DNA of 64,000 bases from Acidimicrobium ferrooxidans (GTDB taxonomy: Bacteria > Actinomycetota > Geothermincolia > Fen-727 > Anoxymicrobiaceae), in contig DYIU01000001.1 of NCBI GenBank assembly GCA_020723485.1, positions 496,001 through 560,000 of the forward strand. Reading direction: 5' to 3'. Made by a program: the position numbers and the translations under genes. The notes under the pieces are model-generated. The model was not told the DNA's origin. It worked only from the letters and a program-made list of their open reading frames with translations, and searched no databases. Shown piece by piece: positions 53,409 through 62,877 of this stretch. Position 1 is the first letter of the stretch, and every line of letters begins with the position of its first letter.

Positions 53409-54299
53409 CTAGTCGGGGGCCATCTCTGACAGGAGCAGGTCCAGGTCGCGGGACTCGAGGCTGACCACCGCGTCGAGGCACCGTTCGGCCTCCTCGTGCC
53501 GACCGAGCTCCTCGAGGCAGTCGGCCTTGTCCACAAGGGCGTCGACGCATTCCGGGTCGACGCGCAGTGCCTGGTCGTAGAGCTGTACCGCCTCCTCGAG
53601 CCGGCCGTACACCTCCAGCACGTGCGCCTTCCCGATCCAGCAGTCGGCGCACTCGGGGTCGTGCTTCAGCGACTCGTCGTAGCTGCGCATCGCCTCGTCG
53701 TGCTTGTCCAGCCTGGCGAGCGCGTATCCCCTGTTGAGCCACGCCGAGCCGTGCTCGGGGGATATGCTCACCGCCCGCTCGTAACAGCCGACGGCCTCCT
53801 CGAAGCGGCCCGCGTAATGAAGGCAGATACCCTTAGCCTCCCAGGCGTCGGCAAGTTCTGGGTTCATCTCGAGAGCCCGGTCGAGGCATCTCATCGCCTC
53901 GTCGTCGCGCGCGAGCTCTATCAGCGCCTGCGCCCTCCAGTACCAGGATGCGGAGGACCAATCCTCCTGCGGGTTTGATTCCGCGGCTATCTGGAAGCAG
54001 CGCTCGGCGCTCGTGAAACTGCTCAGCCGGTAGAGCAGGACGCCCTTGCTGTACCAGACGAGGGGATTTGTCGGGTCGAGCATCGCCGCCCTCGAATAGC
54101 ACTTGAGCGACTTGCGGTCGAAGCCGATCTCGCTCAGCGCCTGCCCCACAGTGCAACAGAACTCGGGGTCCCTTCCCCACGCAGCCACGGCCGCGAGCAG
54201 CGAGGTCAGGACGTCATCCGCCAGCCTCGCCGCCAGCCCGCTCGGCGTTCGCCTCGCGATCTCGTTCAACAGGCGCTTCAAGGCGCTTTCATATCTCAT
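53409..54299 (-). CDS. Tetratricopeptide repeat protein
   Basis: This 296-residue protein has about six TPR units from residue 50 on (CYSRAAMLDPTNPLVWYSKG, CLDRALEMNPELADAWEAKG, CYERAVSISPEHGSAWLNRG, SYDESLKHDPECADCWIGKA, LYDQALRVDPECVDALVDKA). There is no signal peptide, so it is probably a cytoplasmic scaffold. It leads a three-gene unit with the LarA-like and zinc-ribbon proteins. Confidence 0.88.
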   Translation of the reverse strand: MRYESALKRLLNEIARRTPSGLAARLADDVLTSLLAAVAAWGRDPEFCCTVGQALSEIGFDRKSLKCYSRAAMLDPTNPLVWYSKGVLLYRLSSFTSAERCFQIAAESNPQEDWSSASWYWRAQALIELARDDEAMRCLDRALEMNPELADAWEAKGICLHYAGRFEEAVGCYERAVSISPEHGSAWLNRGYALARLDKHDEAMRSYDESLKHDPECADCWIGKAHVLEVYGRLEEAVQLYDQALRVDPECVDALVDKADCLEELGRHEEAERCLDAVVSLESRDLDLLLSEMAPD

Positions 54300-54677
54300 C
54301 TTCTGCTCCTGAAATGCTCAGGCCGGTGCCCGCCGCGGAGGGTTTCTCCGGGCGTCGGGCTCCAGCCTGAGTTTACCCGAAGACGGCTCGGTTGAATATG
54401 CGTTGGCGCGGCTGGCGGCAGGTGTCAGGCAGTCCAGAACGACCTGTTCAGCCACGATTGTGGCCCAGCGGAGGAGAACCGCAGATTTGAATAACGATAA
54501 TTAACAATATTGTTCACTCATATTACCTATTTATCACCTACCCCAGCCTCTTGGTGAATACAAGGCTCGACTGCGTAATTATTGAGGTTAACAGATAATG
54601 TTGTTGTATATTGATTATTATTGTGATTCAAACCTGCGGTGCGTATCGTCGCTCGGGAGACAGCTGTCGGTACAGGC
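54300..54677. other. Intergenic region with an AT-rich stretch
   Basis: The upstream side of the TPR gene holds no gene. About 54485-54630 is strongly AT-rich, unlike the rest of the window, and contains the perfect 12-base palindrome AACAATATTGTT at 54503-54514. It could be an operator or promoter region for the TPR gene on minus, but no clean -35/-10 pair is visible. The piece GATTCAAACCTGCGG near 54625-54639 looks like a decayed T-arm. Confidence 0.5.
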
Positions 54678-54833
54678 GCTGGATTGAAGTGGTCGCTCCC
54701 TCGCTCACCATAGGGGGGGCTCACGCCCCCTGATGGCGCTCGCGCTCGCTCGCTGTCACCCCCTGACGTTGGATTGCGGGGGGACATTCCCCCCGCAAAG
54801 GAAGACCCCCCTGGTCGCTGGTTCGAATCCAGC
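54678..54833. repeat. tRNA-Ile-linked palindromic element
   Basis: 54813-54833 is a perfect 21-base inverted copy of the T-arm of tRNA-Ile (54871-54891), only 27 bases beyond the CCA end. 54776-54796 forms a 9-bp hairpin of GCGGGGGGA with TCCCCCCGC. A second G-run/C-run pair lies at about 54712-54731, and 54678-54696 is a decayed T-arm copy. The order (decayed T-arm, G/C hairpins, inverted T-arm, true tRNA) is the same as beside tRNA-Gln. No gene is seen here. Confidence 0.7.
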
Positions 54834-54859
54834 CAGGATAGCGTGGTGATTGTGTAAAG

Positions 54860-54936
<77 letters not shown>

Positions 54937-54983
54937 GGTGACGGGACTGTAAGTTACCATTAACGACGAGGACGGGCAAGCGC

Positions 54984-56423
54984 TCAGCCCTTGAGGACAC
55001 CCATCGGCCTGAGCCTCGCGACCTTGCGCGAGAGCCCCGCCCCTTCGCACACGTCCACGACCCTTGATACGTCCTTGTAGGCCTCAGGCGCCTCCTCAGC
55101 GAGGAGCGAATCCTTGCCGGCCATCACCACTATCCCCTGCGACGCGAGTCTCTGCCTGAGCTCGCTTCCCCGGATGGTCTTCCTGGCCCGGGAGCGGCTC
55201 ATCGTGCGCCCGGCGCCGTGGCAGGTTGACCCGAAGCTCTCGGCCATCGCCTCGCTCGAGCCCACCAGGACGTAGGAATGTGTCCCCATGTCCCCCGGGA
55301 TGATGACCGGCTGCCCGGTACCCCGGTATGCCTCGGGGACCTCCGGGTGCCCCGCGGGGAAAGACGCGGTGGCCCCCTTGCGGTGGACACAGACCTCCGT
55401 CCGTCTTCCCTCCACATCGTGCGTCTCGAACCTGGCGACGTTGTGTGAGACGTCGAAGAGAAGCTCCATCCCGAGCGCTCTCTCCGGTGAGGAGAAGTGC
55501 TGCTCGAACGAGCGGCGCGTCCAGTGCATGAGCGCCTGCCGGTTGCCGACCGCGTAGTTACAGGCGCACGCCATCGCCGCAAGGTAGTCGTCGGCCTCCC
55601 GGGAGCCGAGCCCGGCGCACGCGAGCTGCCTGTCGGGAAGCTCAAGCCCCGCTTTCTTCACGACGCGGTCCATGACCTGGAGGTAGTCCGTGCACACCTG
55701 GTGCCCCAGTCCGCGCGAGCCGGAGTGTATCATCACGGTGACCTGCCCCTCGAAGAGCCCGAAGTCGCGGGCGGCGCCCTCGAGGAGGACCTCTTCGACG
55801 ACCTGTACCTCGAGGAAGTGGTTGCCGGAGCCGAGCGTGCCGAGCTGGTCGGCTCCCCGTTCGTAGGCGCGCCTGCTCACCTTGTCAGGGTCGGCACCCT
55901 CGTAGGAACCCAGCCGCTCGGCGTGCTCGACGTCACCGTCCCTGCCGTAGCCCATGTCGAGCACTGCTTTCGCCCCTCCAGCGAAGACCTTCCGGAGGAC
56001 CGACTCGTCGGTGTGGATCCTCCCCCTCGTGCCGAGCCCCCTGGGCACATTGGAGGCCATTGCGGCGAGCAGTCCCTCCAGCCCCGGCCGTACGTCGTCC
56101 TCGCTCAGCGCGGTCTTGACCAGCCTGACCCCGCATGAGATGTCGAACCCCACACCACCCGGCGATACCACCCCGTCCGGGCCGAACGCCGCCACCCCAC
56201 CTATGGGGAAGCCGTAACCCCAGTGGATGTCCGGCATGGCAAGGGACCTGAAGACGATGCCGGGCAGGAACGCCACGTTGGCCACCTGCTCGAGGGCACG
56301 GTCCCTGTCCGCGAGGGCGATGAGCTCCTCGTCAGCGAACACCGTCCCGGGCACCCTCATGCCGGACTTGGCGGTCCGCGGTATCTCCCACTTGTATTCA
56401 GATACTCTGTGGAGGCCTTCCAT
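54984..56423 (-). CDS. rtcB: RNA-splicing ligase RtcB
   Basis: This 479-residue GTP- and Mn-dependent ligase joins 2',3'-cyclic phosphate or 3'-phosphate RNA ends to 5'-OH ends. It has GGVGFDISCGVRLVKT near residue 80, GSGNHFLEVQVVEE near 200, IHSGSRGLGHQVCTDY near 230 and the guanylylated-His motif CHGAGRTMSRSRARK near 400. ATG 56423 starts 11 bases after the archease stop. Archease activates RtcB in known systems, so the pair forms a working module. Confidence 0.95.
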   Translation of the reverse strand: MEGLHRVSEYKWEIPRTAKSGMRVPGTVFADEELIALADRDRALEQVANVAFLPGIVFRSLAMPDIHWGYGFPIGGVAAFGPDGVVSPGGVGFDISCGVRLVKTALSEDDVRPGLEGLLAAMASNVPRGLGTRGRIHTDESVLRKVFAGGAKAVLDMGYGRDGDVEHAERLGSYEGADPDKVSRRAYERGADQLGTLGSGNHFLEVQVVEEVLLEGAARDFGLFEGQVTVMIHSGSRGLGHQVCTDYLQVMDRVVKKAGLELPDRQLACAGLGSREADDYLAAMACACNYAVGNRQALMHWTRRSFEQHFSSPERALGMELLFDVSHNVARFETHDVEGRRTEVCVHRKGATASFPAGHPEVPEAYRGTGQPVIIPGDMGTHSYVLVGSSEAMAESFGSTCHGAGRTMSRSRARKTIRGSELRQRLASQGIVVMAGKDSLLAEEAPEAYKDVSRVVDVCEGAGLSRKVARLRPMGVLKG

Positions 56424-56434
56424 GGTTTCGCCCG

Positions 56435-56854
56435 TCAGACGTCGAATATGACCCTGGCGAACCACCCGTCCCCCCGCTCTTCGACGAGCAGCTCGTGGTA
56501 GGTGGCGGCCTTCACGTCCTGCCGCATCCGGTGACGCCCGGGGTCGGCCGGCTCGCCTTTCACTTCTGCTTCAAGGGCAAAGCCCTCAATCCTCTTGACG
56601 TCGAAGCTCGAGAACAGGAGGCCGTTGGCCCCCGACAGGTAGAGGAGCTCGTTGAGCCACAGGAACATGAGCTCGCCCAGGTCTGCAGCCTGGAGGGAGA
56701 CCTCCCTGGACTCCGCGGGGGACACGGAATCCGGAGCGACCATCAGTGAGAACATCCCCGAGGCGGCGCCGGCGAACAGCTCATCGAGGGAACCTGCTTC
56801 CACCTCGATGCCGATGTCAGCGGTATGCTCGATGGTCCTGCAGTTCAAGCTCAT
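56435..56854 (-). CDS. Archease
   Basis: This 139-residue protein has the archease signatures EHTADIGIEVEAGSLDELF at the N-terminus, FLWLNELLYL in the middle and KAATYHELLVEE near the C-terminus, with the acidic metal residues in place. Archease promotes guanylylation and turnover of RtcB. It lies 13 bases after the histidine kinase gene and 11 bases before rtcB, so all three may be one transcript. Confidence 0.92.
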   Translation of the reverse strand: MSLNCRTIEHTADIGIEVEAGSLDELFAGAASGMFSLMVAPDSVSPAESREVSLQAADLGELMFLWLNELLYLSGANGLLFSSFDVKRIEGFALEAEVKGEPADPGRHRMRQDVKAATYHELLVEERGDGWFARVIFDV

Positions 56855-56867
56855 CCGCCTCGAGATA

Positions 56868-59800
56868 TCAACGGGCCAGCGGGAGGGTGAAGGTGAACAC
56901 GGAGCCGTGCCCGGGCATGCTCTCCACGGAGATGTCGCCGCCCATCGCCTGCACGAGCTCCTTCGTGATATACAGGCCGAGGCCGGAGCCCTGGAACGAG
57001 CGGGTCTCTCCGCTCTCCACCTGGTAGAAGCGGTCGAATATCTTGTCCAGCTCCTGGGTGGGGATGCCGATGCCCTGGTCGGTGACGCTCACCTCGGCCA
57101 TCCCTCCGTGCTCCCTCGTCTTTATGTAGATCGTGCCGCCTTCAGGCGAGAACTTGACGGCGTTGCGGACGAGGTTGCCGAGGGCCACCTCTGTCTTCTC
57201 GCGGTCGGCCCGCACCAGTATACGCGGGGCGAGGGCTTCGAAGCTCACCAGGTGGGTCTCGTCGACCGCCTCCTGGTCCGCCCTTATGCGCTCGATGAGC
57301 TCCACGAGCTCGAACTCTTCCCTGGAGACCTCGAGCCTCCCCTCCTCGATGCGGGCCATGTCCAAGATATTCTCGATAAGACCTTCGAGGGCCACCGACT
57401 TCTTGAGGATTATCTCGAGCGATTCCCGCTCAGTCTCGCGGTCTATCTGCTCGAAGTGTTCGACCATGGTCTTGGCGAACCCCTCGATGACCGCCAGCGG
57501 TGAGCGCAGCTCGTGTGACACCGTCGAGACGAAGTCAGATTTCATGCGGTCGAGCGCCTTGAGCTCCTGGTGGGCCTTCTCGAGCGCCTCCAGGTGGCGG
57601 CGTGTCTGCTCATAGAGCCTCGCGTTCTCGATCGCCACGCCGGCCTGCCGGCCGATGGCCTCGAGCAGGAGGACGTCTTCGCTCGAGAGCCTCTTGGAGT
57701 CTGCCTGGGTATGAAGCATCAGGACGCCCAGGACCTTGTCCCCGGACACGAGCGGGACGGCCGCACCCGGCGCGGCGCCGAACGCCAGCTCGACGGCGTC
57801 GCGCTCCGCCGGCTCGAGGTCCAGGCCTTTGTTCAGGAGCAGCGCCCTCTTTGACTCGGTGACCTTGCTCCCTATCCCGCCGTGCTGGCTCAGGACGGTG
57901 CCCTCGAGCTCGGAAAGGTCGATGTTGAACGACGCCCTCCACCTGAACTCGCTCGAACCGTGGTCCGCCAGCGCTATCATCGCGTGCCTCGCGCTCACCG
58001 CCCGCGCGGCCTCCTCGGCGGTCCTGTAAAGCAGGGCATCGAGCTCGAGCTCGCCGGAGATCCCCTGGGCTGTCCGGTAGAGCAGCGAAAGCCTCTCGTG
58101 CTCGGCGGTGAGCTCCCGGTAGATGAGGGAGTTCTCGACCGCCACGCCTATCTCCGCGCCCACAGCGTTGTAGAAGCCCATGTCCCGCTCGTCGAAGGTC
58201 GCCTGCAGCGTCGAACCCAGGCCCATGAAGCCCAGCACCCGCTCGCCGCTCCGCAGCGGGACCAGGAGCACCTGGACGACGCCCGCCTCCCCCAGGACCC
58301 CGAGTATCTTCCTCAGCTGTCCCGCGCCGGCCGAAGAGCTCGTCTCGTGGATCTCGGACCCGGCGAGTGATTCGATCAGCTCCGCTACGAACGCCTGGTT
58401 TGCGCCGCGCTCCATTGCCTCGCGCATCCCTCCTGTCTCCCCAAGGGCGGCGGCTGGCCTGTAGTCGCGGCGGCCGGGATGCGACTCGAGCAGTATCATG
58501 CCGGAATCCGCGCCGCTCGCCTCGGCGGCGGCCGCCAGTATCGCCTCGACTACCGTGTCGAGGTCGAGAGAGCTGGTCGCCGCTTTCACTATCTCGTTCA
58601 GTGAGGAGAGCTGCCTCGCCCTCCGCCAGGTCTCCTCCTCGGCCTTCCGTCTCTCAGTGACGTCCCTCATCGCCGCCAGCACCACCTGTTCCCCCCATAT
58701 CCAGGTGAGCCTCGCGGTGACCTCGACCGGCAGGGCACCCCCGTCCTTTCTGAGGAGGCCGACCTCAAAGGCGGTCATGCTGTCACGGAGCACCTCTTCT
58801 CTGCGCTCACCGTAGAGGCCCCGGACCTGCTCCGGGAACAGTTCTATGATCTGCTTGCCCAGGAGTTCCGCGCGCTCGTAGCCGGAGTACTGGCATGCCC
58901 TCTCGTTGACGTCCTTTATCTCACCGTCGAGGGTGTGGACGAAAAATGCGTCCCCGGCGCTCGAGAACAGGGTCGAGTAGGCGTCGGCGGCCGCGGAGAC
59001 GGCCTCCTGCATCTGCTTCGACTCGGTGATGTCCCTCACCGCGGCGAGTATCTCCCCCGCTCCATCCTCACGAATGCCGAGAGAGGTGATGCTCACCACG
59101 GTGTCGATCGGCCTGCCGTCGGCGCGCCTCGCCTTCTCCTCTGTCACGAACACTTCGCCGCGGGAGAGTGTCTCCAGCATCGCGAGGCCTATCGTCTTGA
59201 GCCGCTCCGGGTCGTAGAGAAGGAACTCCGAGCTGCGGCCGAGCATCTCCTCGGGCGTGTAACCGTAGATGTCGTACACCTGCTGGTTCACCCAGGTTAT
59301 CATCCCATCGGTGACCACGAAGAGGCCCTCTCCAATGCTCTCTGTTATGCGGGTGCGGAACTCCTCGGAGCGGCCCAGCCGCTCTATCCAGTTCTCGCGC
59401 TCGATAGCCCTGGAGATCGTCCGCGCCATCTCCCTCAGAAGGTTCAGCTCATGGGGCGACCAATCGTGCTCACGCCCCGAGCAGTTGAAGCATATCGCCC
59501 CGGCGAGGCGGTCGCGCACCTGCACCGGCACCACCGCCGTCGCCTCGACCTCCAGCTTCTGAAGGAGCTCGGCCCCGCCTTCGGCGGGGATGCTGCCGGT
59601 GCTCCCGAACGCGATCTCCTTCCTGCCGCGAAGCATTTCCGCCCACCATGGGAATGCCTCCGCCCGCAGGCCAAGGATGTGGTCGCGGATGGGCATGACC
59701 CCCTCGCGCACCCACTCGATGACCCTCTCGGCCATGTCGTTTTCCTCGGTTATCCAGATATAGATCGCCCGGTCGAGCCCCAGCAGCTCCCCGGCGCCCT

Positions 59801-62800
59801 CCAGCGTCTCGCCTATCGCCTCGACGAGGTCCTTCGGGTCCACAAAGCGCGTGGCGATCGCGGCCATCGCCTCGTCTATCCTGAGCTGCAGCTCCCTTTC
59901 GGTCTCCCGCTGCTTGCGGTCGGTCACGTTACGTATGATGAATATCTGGACGGCCTGTTCGTCCGGCCACCCGACCAGCCCCGATGAGGCCTCGACGTGC
60001 CTCTCGACACCATCCCGGCCGATGACCCGCAGCGGGTAGTTCGGTATGGTCGAGCCGGTCCTCCAGTCGTTGACGAAGTCCCGGGAGGCCCGCTCCCTGT
60101 CATCCGGGTGGATGAACTCGAACATGTACCTGCCCGTTATCTCCTCAGGGTCGTAGCCGAAGATGTCACTCACGGCGGCGTTGGTATAGAGAATCTCCCC
60201 GGCGCGGTTCAGCATCGCTATAACGTCGCGGCTCGTCTCGACGATGGTCCGGTAGCGCTCCTCGCTCTCCCGGATGAGCCGCTGCGCGTTCTCGCGCTCG
60301 GTGACATCCCTCAGGATGACCATCACGTTCACGGAGGGTCCCGGCTCGCCCAGGAGCACAGTGGTGGCCTCGAAGAACTTCTCCTCCCCTTTCACGGGCA
60401 CGCGGATCGGGTACCGGGTGATGCTCCTGCCGGCCTCCCACTCGCGCACGAAAGACGCGATGACCTCGCCGCGCTCGGTGGGGTGTACGTAGCTGTAGAT
60501 GTTGGTGCCGACCATCTGCTCGGGGGCGAGCCCCGCGAGCTCTACGCTGGCGCTGTTCGCGAAAAGGATGTCGCCGTCCGGGCCGACTATGACGATGCCG
60601 TCGCGCGACGACTCGACCAGGGTCCGGTAGCGCTCCTCCGAGGACTTGAGCGCCTCTTCGGCCAGGACCCTCTGGGTGATGTCAGTCATGGTGACCATGA
60701 ACGCCTTGCGGCCTTCCATGGACAGGTTCCGGGACAGCATGTCCGCGACGACGATGCTCCCGTCTTTCCGGCGGGCCCTCAGCTCGAGCCGCACGTCGGC
60801 CGGCTTGGCCCCCGAGAGAAAGCTGCCGACAAGCCGCGTGACCTTCTGGCGCTCTTCGGGGACGATAAGGCCTATTATCTCCTCGACGCTGTTCAACTCT
60901 CCACGCTCGTAGCCGATCATCTCGTAAGCGCGGTCGTTGGCGTAGAGGACGTCCTTGCCGTCGTGGACGAAGGTCGCGATCATCGAGTTGTCCGACAGCG
61001 CCCGGTACCTTTCCTCTGAATCGCGGAGCTCCTCCACCAGCGAGGCGTTGTGAATCGCGATCGAGGCCTGCCTGGCGAAGCTCTCCATCAGGTCGGCCTC
61101 CCGCCGGCTGAACCGTCGGCGCCGCGAGGTCATGTCGAGCGTCAGGGCCCCGGCGAACCTGCCCTCGGTGATGAGCGGGACCACGAGAGACGACTTTACG
61201 CCGGCCCTTCCGGCGGCAGCGCCGGAGGTCCGCGGGTCGCGCTCGGCGTCCTCGATAATGACGGGCTTGAGTGTCTTGCCTGCCTCTTCTACCGCGCGGT
61301 CCCTCGAGATGGGAACGACCTCTGGCTGCCTGTCGGCCGGGGTCCAGTCATGGCCGGCCGTGGCGCGCAGTGTTCCCGTAAGCTCGTCGTAGAGCCAGAT
61401 GTCGCACCTGTCGACCTCGAGGAGGTCGGCCGCCTCGGCGGCGACCTTCACCAGGGCCGAGGTCAGGTCCAGGGTGCCGGTAAGGCTCTGCGCCACCGTC
61501 AACAGAGAGGTGGCCTGTTTCGCCTGCTCCTCGGCCCGCAGCCTGAGCAGGGCGTTCTCCGCCCCGAGCTCGAGCGCGTCCGCCGCCCCTCTGAGGAGGT
61601 CGATGCCCGCCAGTGCTTTGTCTCCTACCAGGTCGTGGCCCAGCACGAGGAGACCGACGGGCCGGCCCCTCACGAATATCGGGACCGCGACCACGCTGTT
61701 GAGCCCCTCGACAGCCGCGATCTGCCGGAGCACCGGGAGGGCCTCCGAGCTCGACGGAGAGATCATCCTTATCTCCCTGGCCGATATCGCGGTCCCCGGG
61801 AACTTGCCCTTTTCGCCCCTCACCATCGGTGGAGGCTCGCCCTTCATGAAGCCCTTGTGCGCGACGCGCCGCCCTTCGGCGCCGCCTCCCTCGAGGCGAT
61901 AGGCGGCCCCGCACCTGAAACCCGGCAGGGTCAGCAGCGAGCCCAGGGCCACCTCGAGCATCTCGTCGAGGTCCGTCGAGCCTCCTACCTTGGAGAGGAT
62001 CGTGTTGACCACGATCAACTCCTCCGCGAGCTTCTCGGCCTGCCTCCTCCGGGCGAATCGCTCCGTCACGTCCTGGCCGAGCGCGATGGCTCCTTCCACC
62101 TGCCCGTCTTCGACCAGGAGCGGGGAGTAGGTCCACGAGATCATGCGCCGCCTGCCTTCGGCGTTGCGCACCGGGATGAGCACGGCCTCATATGCCCTCG
62201 GTTCGTCGGGAGGGGAGCTGAAGTACTCCCGCGCCAGCTCCCCGAACTCCTCCGGCACCAGAACGCCGATGCCGCCTGCCTTTATCTCGGATTCGCTCAG
62301 GCCGGTGAGCTGCTCGGCCGCGCGGTTCACAAAGGAGACCTCCCCCTCGGAGTCGATGCCCACCACAAGGGCGTTCACCGATTCGAGCAGGGCCTTCGAG
62401 ATCTCCTTCTCCCTGCGGACCTCCCGCTCGAGGACCCTCTTGCCGGGAGAGTCCATGCTCACCAGTGCGAGGAGCGGGTTCCCGGAGACCGGGCCCATGG
62501 CGTACACGTAGAGGTTCTCGCGCTCGACTGTCGCCCCGCCGGAGACCTTCATGCTCATCTCCCGCCTCAGGAGCTCTTTGCTCTCGAGCACCTGTTCGAG
62601 GGGGCAGTCCTGGCAGGGCCCGTCCACCCCTCTCAGCACTTCGAAGCAGGGCTGTCCCACCGAGCTTCCCCAGGCGCGCTCGGCGATATTGTTCATGAAG
62701 CGGATGGTTCTGTCAGGAGAGATCAGGACAAGGGCCGCTTCCGCCGCGTCGAGAAATTCCTGGATTCCCTGGAGAAGAGAAGAAGGGTCCTCGGTTTTGC

Positions 62801-62828
62801 GCTTCCTGGCGTGAAACATCATCCCCAC
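56868..62828 (-). CDS. Giant multi-PAS/GAF sensor histidine kinase
   Basis: This 1986-residue protein has no membrane segment and is probably a cytoplasmic sensor. Approximate order: PAS (20-125), PAS (140-265), GAF (280-450), GAF (470-620), three PAS (630-1000), GAF (1020-1195), two PAS (1200-1450), two GAF (1460-1760), HisKA with VSTVSHELRSPLAV (His about 1772), and HATPase with NLVRNAVKFSPEGG, DQGIGIP and GSGLGLYI. The first PAS has a Cys cluster, CFEVLRGVDGPCQDCPLEQV, which could bind metal or sense redox state. No receiver domain or response regulator gene is adjacent. GTG 62828 or ATG 62822 could be the start. It lies 49 bases after gyrA. Confidence 0.92.
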   Translation of the reverse strand: MGMMFHARKRKTEDPSSLLQGIQEFLDAAEAALVLISPDRTIRFMNNIAERAWGSSVGQPCFEVLRGVDGPCQDCPLEQVLESKELLRREMSMKVSGGATVERENLYVYAMGPVSGNPLLALVSMDSPGKRVLEREVRREKEISKALLESVNALVVGIDSEGEVSFVNRAAEQLTGLSESEIKAGGIGVLVPEEFGELAREYFSSPPDEPRAYEAVLIPVRNAEGRRRMISWTYSPLLVEDGQVEGAIALGQDVTERFARRRQAEKLAEELIVVNTILSKVGGSTDLDEMLEVALGSLLTLPGFRCGAAYRLEGGGAEGRRVAHKGFMKGEPPPMVRGEKGKFPGTAISAREIRMISPSSSEALPVLRQIAAVEGLNSVVAVPIFVRGRPVGLLVLGHDLVGDKALAGIDLLRGAADALELGAENALLRLRAEEQAKQATSLLTVAQSLTGTLDLTSALVKVAAEAADLLEVDRCDIWLYDELTGTLRATAGHDWTPADRQPEVVPISRDRAVEEAGKTLKPVIIEDAERDPRTSGAAAGRAGVKSSLVVPLITEGRFAGALTLDMTSRRRRFSRREADLMESFARQASIAIHNASLVEELRDSEERYRALSDNSMIATFVHDGKDVLYANDRAYEMIGYERGELNSVEEIIGLIVPEERQKVTRLVGSFLSGAKPADVRLELRARRKDGSIVVADMLSRNLSMEGRKAFMVTMTDITQRVLAEEALKSSEERYRTLVESSRDGIVIVGPDGDILFANSASVELAGLAPEQMVGTNIYSYVHPTERGEVIASFVREWEAGRSITRYPIRVPVKGEEKFFEATTVLLGEPGPSVNVMVILRDVTERENAQRLIRESEERYRTIVETSRDVIAMLNRAGEILYTNAAVSDIFGYDPEEITGRYMFEFIHPDDRERASRDFVNDWRTGSTIPNYPLRVIGRDGVERHVEASSGLVGWPDEQAVQIFIIRNVTDRKQRETERELQLRIDEAMAAIATRFVDPKDLVEAIGETLEGAGELLGLDRAIYIWITEENDMAERVIEWVREGVMPIRDHILGLRAEAFPWWAEMLRGRKEIAFGSTGSIPAEGGAELLQKLEVEATAVVPVQVRDRLAGAICFNCSGREHDWSPHELNLLREMARTISRAIERENWIERLGRSEEFRTRITESIGEGLFVVTDGMITWVNQQVYDIYGYTPEEMLGRSSEFLLYDPERLKTIGLAMLETLSRGEVFVTEEKARRADGRPIDTVVSITSLGIREDGAGEILAAVRDITESKQMQEAVSAAADAYSTLFSSAGDAFFVHTLDGEIKDVNERACQYSGYERAELLGKQIIELFPEQVRGLYGERREEVLRDSMTAFEVGLLRKDGGALPVEVTARLTWIWGEQVVLAAMRDVTERRKAEEETWRRARQLSSLNEIVKAATSSLDLDTVVEAILAAAAEASGADSGMILLESHPGRRDYRPAAALGETGGMREAMERGANQAFVAELIESLAGSEIHETSSSAGAGQLRKILGVLGEAGVVQVLLVPLRSGERVLGFMGLGSTLQATFDERDMGFYNAVGAEIGVAVENSLIYRELTAEHERLSLLYRTAQGISGELELDALLYRTAEEAARAVSARHAMIALADHGSSEFRWRASFNIDLSELEGTVLSQHGGIGSKVTESKRALLLNKGLDLEPAERDAVELAFGAAPGAAVPLVSGDKVLGVLMLHTQADSKRLSSEDVLLLEAIGRQAGVAIENARLYEQTRRHLEALEKAHQELKALDRMKSDFVSTVSHELRSPLAVIEGFAKTMVEHFEQIDRETERESLEIILKKSVALEGLIENILDMARIEEGRLEVSREEFELVELIERIRADQEAVDETHLVSFEALAPRILVRADREKTEVALGNLVRNAVKFSPEGGTIYIKTREHGGMAEVSVTDQGIGIPTQELDKIFDRFYQVESGETRSFQGSGLGLYITKELVQAMGGDISVESMPGHGSVFTFTLPLAR

Positions 62829-62877
62829 CCGGAGCTGGTCTAATCTCGGCGATACCCTGTCGAACCCCCGCCCGAAC

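Noticed and set aside
61050-62843. Long open frame on plus opposite the histidine kinase
   Set aside because: It is antisense to a protein with clear PAS, GAF and HisKA motifs and its translation is low-complexity Arg/Pro/Leu-rich, as expected from GC-rich codon shadowing.
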